Origin: Symbiodinium natans | Taxonomy: Eukaryota > Sar > Dinophyceae > Suessiales > Symbiodiniaceae | NCBI GenBank assembly: GCA_905221605.1 | Contig: CAJNDS010002789.1 | Coordinates: 265,001-276,884 of the forward strand | Reading direction: 5' to 3' | DNA: 11,884 nucleotides | Part shown: one piece after another, positions 1 through 7,231 of the stretch | Numbering within the stretch: the stretch's first letter is position 1 | Layout of the letters: each line of letters opens with the position of its first letter | Notes under the pieces: generated by a model | Database searches by the model: none | What the model saw: the letters and a program-made list of their open reading frames with translations, nothing else | What the model was told of the DNA's origin: nothing | Program-made: the position numbers and the translations under genes

Positions 1-2
1 GA

Positions 3-1289
3 CATCGGGGAATCTTCATTGCAGCAATGCGCTGGGTGCAGAGCAAGCAGAGCATTGGGGAAAGCTGGGATTTCCAGAAGACTGTAGGGTCTGTGCGGAA
101 TAGCTACGCTGGAGGAGATTGGAATTGCGCAGACGAAGAGATTTTGGGGCACCTGCGCCAGAGCCGTGCAGTGAGGGTCAATGGTACAAAGACGTGAGCA
201 ACGTGCCGAGAGAGTTTGCAGAGCTTTTGTGCCAGGGCTCAAAAACATTGCCGCAGCATATCCGGAGAGACCTGACCATCTACGGGTTCGTGGTTCCCAA
301 ACGCAGTGGCGCAGAGGGAGAGTTCCAGAAGCTGGATTGGATGAATGAAGACACAGAATACCGAGCAGCAAATCCTTTCCTTGCCTCGTATTATTTCTAC
401 AATCTGAAGAAGAAGCAAAGTTTGCAAGTTTGCCTCATTCACAACAAACCCCAACACTGTGCAGACCTACTGATGCGAGCGTTGCCATACCTCCTCTTCT
501 CCAAGGTTGTGAGCTTCGAAGCAGACACATCTGAGCTGGCGAAGGACGGTCTTCCGAGTGAGGAGCAGTACAACGAGGCGATTTGCACCACCTTGAAAGA
601 TATGAGGTACCAGCCTGTTTCCACAAAGAAATCTCGGAAGGGTGAAGGAAATCCAGACATTGCACTAGAAATTGGTGGGGAGAGGTTCGTTCTGGAGGGC
701 GTGAAAGTCAGAGGAAATATCAACAACCACCTGCAGCGCTTCAATCGCATGACGAACTACAAGAACGCAAAACACAAGGGTCTCTATATCATCGGCAACG
801 GCATCGACAAGATGCTTGACACCGTGAAGAATGCTCAAGCAGTTGATGTGCAAGTCATGTTCTTAGTCCCAAGCATAGCTCACACAGCCTACACCGTTCA
901 CGTGAAGAGCGAGGGCATCGAAAGCATCAACACCTTCAAGGTAGACTGCGACCTCGTGGCAAGGAGGCTGGTGCTCAAAGACGATGGCAAGCCTGAGCTC
1001 TACAGTGTCCAATCGCCGAAGAGCGTCAACCTGTCCACAAAAGCTCAGAGCAGACGCTGGGTGAGAAGTCTGGTAGTATTGTTTTTGTTTTGTCTGTCAT
1101 CCTTCTCTTCTTCTGTGTTTCGGAAATAGGTCTCTTGCCTCCGTGCACATGTCATGATCTGTGCTCCTTTTCTCTTGTTGTTCACAGCGAACACTAGTCC
1201 GTTACGAATGCATATTACTAAGGGAATGCGAAGAAAGCGACGCGCGGACACTTTTTCACAGTGGCGGGAAGCAGATCCAGATCAGCTGA
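3..1289 (+). CDS. 3' part of a Crinkler/RHS-like PD-(D/E)XK nuclease-type protein, two exons, apparent frameshift
   Basis: The gene is 5'-partial. Codons run open from base 3 to about 185 in one frame (ending at TGA 195-197). The next frame, open from 104, carries the protein on to 1060. Both look coding (purine-rich first codon positions), so one net base is probably missing near 175-190, from mutation or sequence error. The main frame holds a likely nuclease core. Numbering from 119, it has Glu153 in a predicted helix, Asp180 in 'GNPDIALEIGG', then Glu193 and Lys196 in 'FVLEGVKV', followed by a His-Leu-x-Arg-Phe helix (204-208). This E...D...E-x-x-K order fits the PD-(D/E)XK fold, and the 'LEGVK...HLQRF' wording resembles the C-terminal domain of Crinkler/RHS-type proteins; the spacing E-x-x-K is not the usual E-x-K. 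Upstream residues (DWNCADEEILGHL) could be the tail of an NTPase or winged-helix region. After an intron at 1061-1187, exon 2 (1188-1289) adds 33 residues and a TGA stop. The family call is by eye; a DNA-acting nuclease role is inferred. Confidence 0.5.
1061..1187 (+). other. Spliceosomal intron (GT-AG), phase 0
   Basis: The donor GTGAGA follows a TGG codon. The 3' end has a pyrimidine-rich tract (about 1165-1182) ending in TTCACAG. Without splicing the frame would stop at a TAG at 1127-1129 after a hydrophobic, low-complexity tail. With splicing it joins an open 33-codon exon in the same phase. The near-identical downstream copy of that exon also begins exactly at a CACAG, which supports the acceptor. 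Confidence 0.6.
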
Positions 1290-1342
1290 AACCGGGAGCA
1301 CCAGAGGTGCCAGAAGAATGAAATGCTGGACCGGAGTACGCC
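1180..1342 (+). repeat. Direct repeat, copy 1 (last exon plus acceptor and 3' flank)
   Basis: This 163-base segment recurs at 1659-1821, 479 bases downstream, with five visible substitutions (about 97% identity). It starts at GTTCACAG, just before the exon, and ends at GGAGTACGCC, 53 bases after the stop codon. The repeated unit is therefore the terminal exon with its splice acceptor and some 3' flank, rather than a random segment. Confidence 0.9.
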
Positions 1343-1658
1343 GGCTCCAGCATAAGAAGGCAATCTACCTAGGCTTGTCCTAGAGGCAGGGCGTGGAGCC
1401 ATCACTTAAGCGACGGAATCTGAACCGATGCTTTGATCGATCAGAAACCGCCACAAGAACAGGCCACAGCGAGGACAGGAGTTCGGCAAGGAAGACAGAG
1501 GGATGGTCAGATAGGGGACGGCGGTGGGTGCTTCAAAGTCGAACGGACAGGCAGTAAGCACTTAACCTCGGAGCCAGAGCTGCCGGGCGGGCGGATGCGT
1601 TAAGTGCATACTTGCCGTTGCGTGTTAGCTGCAAACATACGTGTACAAGTACATCCAC
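1343..1658. other. Spacer between the two terminal-exon copies, no gene seen
   Basis: This unique sequence holds no long open frame and no recognised RNA. It contains the palindrome TGATCGATCA near 1435-1444. If copy 2 of the exon is used, the stretch would be part of a longer intron or of the 3' UTR of the first isoform. Confidence 0.5.
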
Positions 1659-1821
1659 GTTCACAGCAAACACTAGTCCGTTACGAATGCATATTATTAA
1701 GGGAATGCGAAGAAAGCGACGCGCGGACACTTTTTCACATTGGCGGGAAGCAGATCCAGATCAGCTGAAACCGGGAGCACCAGAGGTGCCAGAAGAATGG
1801 AACGCTGGACCGGAGTACGCC
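1659..1821 (+). repeat. Direct repeat, copy 2: duplicated terminal exon
   Basis: This is the second copy of the last exon. Bases 1667-1768 read as 33 codons and TGA in the same phase as copy 1. Three coding differences are visible: Arg to Gln at the first codon, Leu synonymous at codon 11, and Ser to Ile at codon 25. There is no frameshift or new stop. The acceptor CACAG is kept, but the sequence before it (about 1625-1660) is purine/pyrimidine mixed and lacks the good pyrimidine tract of copy 1, so it may splice weakly or not at all. It could be an alternative last exon or a dead duplicate. Confidence 0.7.
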
Positions 1822-1850
1822 AAAGTTTTCAGGCCGACGCTTGGCCCGAC

Positions 1851-1997
1851 AGGGTAACGTCATGTCGTCGGGCATGGCTGATATCCAAAAACTGGCGGCA
1901 GGGTGACAGCTGCTGCGTCAGTCCCGCGCATCGCTAAGTTTTCCCGATAGGGCGACAGCTGCTGTGTCGGCCCCATGCCGAGCTAAGGGTGAGACAT
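1851..1997 (+). repeat. Degenerate tandem repeat, about three 49-base units
   Basis: Units begin at 1851, 1900 and 1949, each with AGGG(T/C)(A/G)AC followed by a GTCGTC- or GCTGCTG-type core. The last two units are the most alike (GACAGCTGCTG in both, with GCTAAG near their ends). A partial earlier unit (AAAGTTTTC) may lie at 1822-1850. Confidence 0.55.
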
Positions 1998-2640
1998 ATG
2001 TCATGAGGGGCAGATTGCAGGTCACAGGACCTTGGATGGACCCGGGTCCCACAAGGCCAGGAGGCCTGAAGGGGGCACAAGCCACGCAGTGCAGACTCGG
2101 CTGAGTCGAAGGGTGGGCGGGTGGGACAAAATTTTATGCCGAAGCTGACATGCCAATCTTCAGTGCTGCACTAAGGAGCTGATGCGTTGCATGCTGACTG
2201 CACCCTTGTGCTGTGATCGGCTTCGGCATCTTGAACCGGCGCGGACTGATTCTCACGCAAGCGGTGTCATCAAGGCGCGGTTTAAAGCATGGCACAAGGA
2301 TGTTTTTCTTAGGCTCGACAGAAAATGCCCTAGCACTTTCAAAAACTCGAAGACGCTATAAACACGATTACCGCTAGCTTAGCGGGTGCAGCGTCAGCGA
2401 TGAAGGGCGCACTGCTTTGCACTGCAGTCTGACACCACTCATCGCTATGGCCCTTGTCGCTGATCAGTGTCTCACACAGACAGCAACGGCGACTGGAGGC
2501 AAGCGAAACAGGAAGGATTCGCCACTCAACGGCATTGAGGCTAACCAGCAGTTACGCGCAACAAAACTAGCAAACAAAATAGAAACATCAAATCTGAGAA
2601 TACAGATTTTGAATAGGATTAGAAACACAAGATAGAACTT
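1998..2640. other. Non-coding stretch with inverted repeats
   Basis: No convincing coding frame was found. Three inverted repeats stand out: ATGCCGAAGC (2136-2145) with GCTTCGGCAT (2220-2229); CCGCTA/TAGCGG (2371-2385); and a 14-15 base imperfect arm pair at 2394-2408 and 2450-2463. A short plus-strand ORF at 2417-2635 (72 codons) has a basic, low-complexity translation with no motif and is not credited. Confidence 0.45.
2394..2463 (+). other. Hairpin with 14-15 base arms, possible structured RNA
   Basis: TCAGCGATGAAGGGC (2394-2408) is nearly complementary to GCCCTTGTCGCTGA (2450-2463), with one small bulge. A perfect 6-base hairpin with a 3-base loop lies just before it (2371-2385). GCGATGA and GTCTGA within the segment loosely resemble snoRNA C and D boxes, but the boxes do not sit at the ends of a terminal stem as expected. 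The class of RNA, if any, is unknown. Confidence 0.3.
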
Positions 2641-2747
2641 TTTACGGTGTGACACGCATCCGCCCGATGGATCCAATCTTTTCCCACCCGTAGTGACCCG
2701 TTACGACGCGCGGATCTTGCAATCGAGCTTGTTTGACACGTAGTGAC

Positions 2748-3100
2748 CGTTACAGCAGCATCGCGACGAACAGAGGCAAATCGTAAAAGCACTGCAAACC
2801 ACACGGCGTGAAGAACACAACAACACGTTGCTGACACTAGGTTTTCCAATTCCTCGTCGAACTGGTCCCTCACCCTGAGAACGATGCACTCAGCGACGCA
2901 GGCGATCGGCAGTCCTGACGCAAAACCGAGCAAGTCCCGGAATCAAACCCAGTAAGCCCCGGAATCAAACCGAGCGAACCCGGAATCAAACCGAGCGAGC
3001 CGTGGAATCATAGTCTCGACCTGTCACTGTTGCCCTGCCACTCCTGCTGCTCTGCACTTCCGCCTGGCCACTCTGCTACCCTGTCCGTTCTGCCACCGTC
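2748..3100 (+). repeat. Large direct repeat, copy A (with 20-22 base satellite units)
   Basis: Starts at CGTTACAGCAGCATCGCG and matches the block at 3117 onward with about 370-base spacing. It shares GCAAATCGTAAAA, GATCGGCAGTCCTGA and CTCGACCTGTCACTGTTG with that block. Inside, at about 2918-3010, are four degenerate units of the type CGGAATCAAACCGAGCGAAC. Confidence 0.75.
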
Positions 3101-3116
3101 CCGCCTGATAAGCATC

Positions 3117-3400
3117 GTTCCAGCAGCATCGCGAAGAACAGTGGCAAATCGTAAAACGCGCTGCAAACTGCAGTATAATGCAGAAGCACTGCAGAGACTC
3201 TCAAGAATAACATTGACGATCGGCAGTCCTGATGCAAACCGGACAAGCCCCAGAATCAAACCGAGTGAGCCCCGGAATCAAACCGAGCGAACCCCGGAAT
3301 CAAACCGATCTCGACCTGTCACTGTTGTCCTCCCACAGCTGCCCTACCACTGCTGCCCTGCCACCCTGCCCACTCCGCACTGCTGCCCTGCCACTCCGCG
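3117..3400 (+). repeat. Large direct repeat, copy B (with 20-22 base satellite units)
   Basis: This is the second copy of the block at 2748, with substitutions and small indels. Its satellite part (about 3236-3312) again holds units with AATCAAACCGAGCGA. It passes into the CTGCC-rich tract, as copy A does at its end near 3030-3100. Confidence 0.75.
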
Positions 3401-3555
3401 CTGCCTGCCACTGCTGCCCTGCTGCTCTGCCACAACTGCTCTGCCACTGCTACCCTGCCATGCCCGCTCTACACTGCTGCCATGCCCCTCTCTGCTGCCC
3501 TGCCACTCCGCCCTGCTGCTTCTGCCACTGCTGCCCTGCACTCCGCCCTGCTGAA
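3315..3555 (+). repeat. CTGCC-rich pyrimidine low-complexity tract
   Basis: The sequence is built from interspersed CTGCCCTGCCA and CCACTGCTG words, so several frames are open on both strands with repetitive Leu/Pro/Cys or Gly/Ser/Gln translations. The open frames follow from composition and are not evidence for a gene. Confidence 0.8.
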
Positions 3556-3567
3556 ACTGAATCATTA

Positions 3568-3625
3568 TTGAGTCACATTGAATCATTGTTGAGTCAGTGT
3601 TGAGTCATGAGGAGTCATGATGGAG
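3568..3625. promoter_or_regulatory. Cluster of TTGAGTCA / AGTCATGA words
   Basis: TTGAGTCA occurs at 3568-3575, 3589-3596 and 3600-3607, and GGAGTCATGA follows at about 3611-3620. TGAGTCA is the palindromic core of bZIP (AP-1/Gcn4-type) sites in fungi and animals. Whether this organism uses it is unknown, and the cluster could simply be a short satellite. Confidence 0.25.
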
Positions 3626-3999
3626 CGCAATACGTGCGCTGAGGCTTGCCAATGAGAATACAACGACCACTGCCACTTCTTCTATAACCGCTTCGAGGAC
3701 TCGGCTTCATTGTTCACGAGGTCACGCGGAGGCAACATTGACCAGTGCACTGGCTTCATCTGGCAGTCTTCTCATAAGCGTTGCAGATGGAGTCTCACAA
3801 GCGTTTCAGACGCTAAGAGCAGTCGATTGTGAGACTTTACCAGAATAGTATACGGACTTTGGCCACAAGTCTCTGCAAAAAATCTGATCTTCTTTAGCAA
3901 CTCGGCTTCCCCGACAACTCTTGGGAAGGAACTGAGGTTTTGTTTTCAGCGCATCTTGCCTTGCAAGGCGCGAAATAAGCACTAGCTGCTGGTCCGTGG
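3626..3999. other. Unique stretch, no gene recognised
   Basis: No open frame with coding character was found. It contains a short imperfect direct repeat, TCTCATAAGCGTTGCAGA then TCTCACAAGCGTTTCAGA (about 3770-3812), and GCGC(N7)GCGC near 3627-3641. Confidence 0.4.
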
Positions 4000-4029
4000 G
4001 AGTTTTTTTTTGGGAAAGAGAAAAAACTC
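4000..4029. other. Poly(T)/poly(A) hairpin
   Basis: GAGTTTTTT (4000-4008) pairs perfectly with AAAAAACTC (4021-4029) around a 12-base loop. It may be the tail of a minus-strand retroposed piece or a transcription-end structure; the sequence does not decide. Confidence 0.3.
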
Positions 4030-4321
4030 ACTTCCAAAAAACGTTCAACTTTGCGAACTCAATTGACAATAACTCAACAACGACTCAGCAATCTAGGTGC
4101 AAACTTGAACCCGCGCATTTCTGCCCTTCCGCACTGCTCCGCCCCCTGCCACGCTTCCTCCACCTGCCCTGCCACCCCACTGGCGCTGCACAGTCTAACG
4201 GCACAGAAGACCAAGAAGAAACCACCCAACCAACCAAGCAATACGAGAAACAACCGACAAATCAGAACGGGCGAAACTGCTCAGAAGACTCCACGCGCAC
4301 AGTGTCCAAGCTCGTCGAATG

Positions 4322-4400
4322 TTTTTTTTTGAAAGCGGGCGCCTCTTTACTACATCAGTTGTGGGTCTCGCAGCCAGGTGTGAAAAACGGATCGCCGTGA
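4322..4400 (-). mobile_element. SINE-like 3' end with poly(A) tail, copy 1 (fragment)
   Basis: On the minus strand this reads as a conserved 3' end running into a run of nine A. On the plus strand it is T(9) (4322-4330), then GAAAG, then CGCCTCTTTACTACATCAG (4340-4358), then TGTGGGTCTC (4360-4369). The same order recurs at 4966-5045. A shared 3' end plus a poly(A) run suggests retroposition. No full element, internal promoter boxes or target-site duplication could be confirmed. Confidence 0.4.
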
Positions 4401-4523
4401 GAAGCAGAAGAACAAGAAGGACAAACAACACCACCAACAAAACCAACCAAAAAACAAAACAAGAACCAACCAAAACCAAAAGGGGCGGCGGGACTACTAA
4501 TAAGACCCACGCGTTCAGTAACC
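4401..4523. other. AAC-rich low-complexity tract
   Basis: Runs of AACAACACCACCAAC and AACCAACCAAAA words. A similar A/C-rich tract follows the second SINE-like piece (about 5055-5145), so it may belong to the same element, on the 5' side of its minus-strand copy. Open frames here reflect composition. Confidence 0.45.
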
Positions 4524-4735
4524 CCACTGGCTGATCACCATGGAATAAGAAGATTCAGAACGGCGAACACCGTGTGCCTCTACGCTGCACTGGGCAGTTG
4601 GCTGTGGCCCATGCAGAAGACCCCACAGGCTGAGGCAAATAGGCTCACCCTCCTGCGGGAGGGGTCGGCACTGGTGGTCTCCCGCATGTCTCGGTTGCCG
4701 ATCACTGCGGTCGCCTTGGCTACTCTTGGACATCC
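4524..4735 (+). repeat. Direct repeat unit I led by the 20-base motif
   Basis: Begins with CCACTGGCTGATCACCATGG (4524-4543), followed by GAACACCG, CTCTACGCTGCACTG and TTGGCTGTGGCC, then a GC-rich part with CACTGCGGTCGCCTTGG. The same order returns from 4736 in shortened and diverged form. Confidence 0.65.
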
Positions 4736-4910
4736 CCACGGCTGATCACCATGGGGAAGAATTCAGTTCGGTGAACACCGAGCGTCTCTACGCTGCACTG
4801 TTGGCTGTGGCCTGTACCACTGGCTGATCACCATGGGGCAAACTGGCTGACCCTCCCGGCACGTGGTTCACTGCCGGTCTTGGTTATGACAACAGTGACC
4901 GCTTTGGCAT
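4736..4910 (+). repeat. Direct repeat unit II with two copies of the 20-base motif
   Basis: Starts with a one-base-shorter motif (4736-4754), then GTGAACACCG, CTCTACGCTGCACTG and TTGGCTGTGGCC as in unit I. A further perfect motif copy (4817-4836) is followed by a diverged version of the unit I tail (GGCAAACTGGCTGACCCTCC). Confidence 0.6.
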
Positions 4911-4965
4911 TTTGAATACCGCCCGTCCTTGGAGTGTCTGCCAAGACTACTGCGAGCATGCAGAC

Positions 4966-5045
4966 TTTTTTTTTTTGAACCGTCGCCTCTTTACTACATC
5001 AGCAGCGCAGTAGGCCGTCCTTGTGGGTCTCAACACTAGAGGTGA
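4966..5045 (-). mobile_element. SINE-like 3' end with poly(A) tail, copy 2 (fragment)
   Basis: On the plus strand: T(11) (4966-4976), GAAC, CGCCTCTTTACTACATCAG (4984-5002), a 17-20 base segment absent from copy 1, then TGTGGGTCTC (5022-5031) and AGGTGAAAC. It lies in the same orientation as the copy at 4322. The 19-base and 10-base identities in the same order make common origin likely. The minus-strand open frame across it (to 5621) is not credited as a gene. Confidence 0.4.
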
Positions 5046-5049
5046 AACA

Positions 5050-5411
5050 GTCGCAGGCGCGAAAACCAAAGCAAGCACACACCAAAAACACCACCAAACA
5101 CAACCACAAAAACCCGCAGCAACCCGCCAAAACCAAAAGCGCCAAACGTCTAGGTGTCCCCCGCGCTCAGTACTCGAAGTCGTCACAGAAAACCAGGTGT
5201 AATCAAGCAGCGCAGAGCATGCGGGGGAGTCGCAAAATGCGAGAGTTTGCCAGATCATCAAAACCACCATCATGAAGCCACTGGTGCAACGAAGGTCAGC
5301 ACGGAAAGCTGTAAATCGAAGAAGGACAGCGAAGTTACCGACCAACACGGGCAGGTACCAGGCACACAGTGGCGAAAAGGGAAGGTACAGACTGGCCAAC
5401 TTTCCCAGAGG
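5050..5411. other. A/C-rich tract and unique sequence, no gene supported
   Basis: The first part is AAC/CAAA-rich (about 5060-5145) and the rest is unique. Overlapping plus-strand frames are open (5154-5633, 5272-5811), but they cross into the 350-base tandem repeat, whose length is not a multiple of three, and their translations are Gln/Arg/Ser/Pro-rich without motifs. Confidence 0.4.
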
Positions 5412-5760
5412 AGAGGCAAGGCCAGCACGCGCCCCATGGTGGTCAGCCAGTGGGGACTTTGTCAGCAAGAACAGCGGATGCAAGACCAGCCCAGGGCACC
5501 CCATGGTGGTCAGCCAGTGGAGCAACCCCGAGCAACAGCCAACACAACTTGCGGCCCTATTGTTGAAGCCCGACCCAAAGTTCCCAACACCCAGGCGCAC
5601 AACTGTGCTCAGTCCGGCCACATACCCAAGTAGAACCTGGGGCCGCAGTCAGCAGAGCCCTCCTAATTTCCCAGGGAGGAAGCCTGCGAGTAGCAACAGC
5701 TACCGATTCCGAGGGGAAAGACTACCAGACAGCAGTCAAACCCTTACTCTGGCCCGCAGC
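5412..5760 (+). repeat. 350-base tandem repeat, copy A
   Basis: Runs from AGAGGCAAGGCCAGC to GGCCCGCAGC and is followed at once by copy B with an offset of 350 bases and only scattered differences. It contains two plus-strand copies of CCATGGTGGTCAGCCAGTGG (5434-5453, 5501-5520), the inverse of the motif at 4524. Confidence 0.9.
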
Positions 5761-5761
5761 A

Positions 5762-6111
5762 AGAGGAAAGGCCAGCGCACGCCCCATGGTGGTCAGCCCG
5801 TGGGGACTTGACAGCAAGAACAGCGGATGCAAGACCAGCCCAGGGCACTCCATGGTGGTCAGCCAGTGGAGCAACCCCGAGCAACAGCCAAACACAACTT
5901 GCGGTTCGATTATTGAAAGACCGACCCAGAGTTCCCAACACCCAGGCGCACAACTGTGCTCAGTCCGGCCACATACCCAAGAAGAACCTGGGGCCGCAGT
6001 CAGCAGAGCCCTCCTAGTTTCCCAGGGAGGAAGCCTGCAAGTAGCAACAGCTACCGATTCAGAGGGGAAAGACTACCAGACAGCAGTCAAACCCTTACTC
6101 CGGCCCGCAGC
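5762..6111 (+). repeat. 350-base tandem repeat, copy B
   Basis: Second copy of the unit at 5412. The 20-base motif is at 5784-5803 (one change, CCCG for CCAG) and 5850-5869. Small indels relative to copy A (for example GACTTTGTCAGC against GACTTGACAGC) shift all reading frames, which argues against a conserved protein. Confidence 0.9.
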
Positions 6112-6221
6112 ACTTCATTGCCATGGACCCTCCCAATCAAGGTGTCGCGGACGATACCGTGTAGAGGGCGTTTTAGCACGCTTATCTGATTTTTTGGCCT
6201 TCATACTAACTCTCTTAACAG

Positions 6222-6669
6222 GCAACAGACAGGCTTGCGTCACTTCTCCTCAACGACCTTCCGCCGGGATGCCAGTTGGGATGGGGACTCCTACACGCCG
6301 TGCCATTAAGGCTTTGGCTAAACGCCACATTGTTCGAATGGCCTCACAGCACCTTCTTCCCGGAACTGGAAGGGCAGCTGCAAGGGCCGAGGGCAGGCTC
6401 CTTGGGGTTGCCGTGGCAGTACATTTTAGACCAGAAGCTGTTAAGGCGTTGCTTGGTTGGATGCTTGGATTGGGTAAGCCCCTTAAGGGCTGCCCAATGG
6501 GCGGTACACATTTCCGGCGCAAGTACTTCTGGAAGGAAAACCTGCCGTAACAAAAGGACTTCCCTCTTTTCTTGTTGTCTCTGCTTCTTTCCCTTCCTCT
6601 TTCCCTGCAGAACGGACTAAGAGGTTTCTTCTTGGTGAATCATGCTGTAAAATTGCATTTCTTAGTTAG
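6222..6669 (+). pseudogene. Unrecognised coding-like block 1, frame unclear (possible exons)
   Basis: TACTAAC at 6204-6210 and TTAACAG (ending at 6221) make a good branch-point and acceptor pair. Two frames are open after it. One has G-rich first codon positions (..GTPTRRAIKALAKRH..). The other (..GWGLLHAVPL..) has local similarity to block 2 (WVLQLAIPL near 6985). TGG|GTAAGC at 6474 and CCCTGCAG at 6610 would make a 137-base intron. However, the best-conserved stretch shared with block 2, QVLLEGKPAVTK (about 6520-6555, in a third frame), lies inside that putative intron. A tentative spliced model (6123-6141, 6222-6473, 6611-6669) gives 109 codons. A decayed copy of a gene or retroelement is equally likely. 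No family is recognised. Confidence 0.35.
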
Positions 6670-6781
6670 TATTTTCTTTGTTTTGTCCGGGACAGCCTTG
6701 TTCTTCCAAAATGAGACAGCTTTTCGCAGAAGTAGCCCGTGTTATCTTTCCAAGAACTAAATTTAGTTTGTGTTTTTTCAG

Positions 6782-7231
6782 AAGCAGAGCACTCTTCACA
6801 CTCTCCATGCACTCTCGATAGCCATTTTTTTTCTCAGCAACAAAGAACGCCTTTTCCAGAGAAACAATAAAGTTCTTTTGTCTCTCAGAAAAGATTTTGC
6901 CTTAAAATGGCGCTGTGCTAACAAGAGCATTCTTAAAAGAGGTAATAAAAGTTCAAATGTTGTTGATCCTTGCAAAATGGAGATTATGGGTCCTGCAGTT
7001 AGCTATCCCTCTTTTACCTGCTTTTGGCAACTGGGTGCGCCAAGGATGCCGCGTACGCAGAAGTTCCAGCTGTTCTTTATTGAACGCTTGCAACTTTGGC
7101 GGAACGATTTAAACCGTGTCTATACGACGTGGCAACACAATTTCGGAGTAAGAGTACTTCTGGAAGAAAAGCCTGCCATAACAAAGAAGCGCATATCTCT
7201 CCAAATGCAGCACGCGCCGCTAAACTCTTGA
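6782..7231 (+). pseudogene. Unrecognised coding-like block 2, possible exon
   Basis: After the acceptor-like GTGTTTTTTCAG (ending 6781) the frame is open for 149 codons to TGA at 7229-7231. The second half reads as credible protein (ERLQLWRNDLNRVYTTW, then RVLLEEKPAITKKR). That last stretch matches QVLLEGKPAVTK at about 6520-6555, with mostly conservative or silent codon differences. The first half is AT-rich and may be intron. A second frame (LAIPLLPAFGNW near 7000) resembles another part of block 1, so frames are broken relative to the other copy. Function unknown. Confidence 0.3.

Noticed and set aside
239-853. Minus-strand ORFs opposite the first gene
   Set aside because: They are shadows of the plus-strand coding frame with no protein character of their own.
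3030-3554. 174- and 123-codon plus-strand frames and the 80-codon minus-strand frame
   Set aside because: All are products of the CTGCC-rich tract and satellite units, which lack stop codons by composition.
4947-5621. 224-codon minus-strand open frame
   Set aside because: It spans the poly(T) SINE-like end, an A/C-rich tract and part of a tandem repeat. The translation is Trp/Cys/Leu/Val-rich from G/T-rich low complexity and shows no domain.
5786-6550. 254-codon plus-strand open frame
   Set aside because: It starts inside the 350-base repeat, where frames are not conserved, and runs through a good acceptor site at 6221. Only the part after 6222 has coding-like character and is listed separately.
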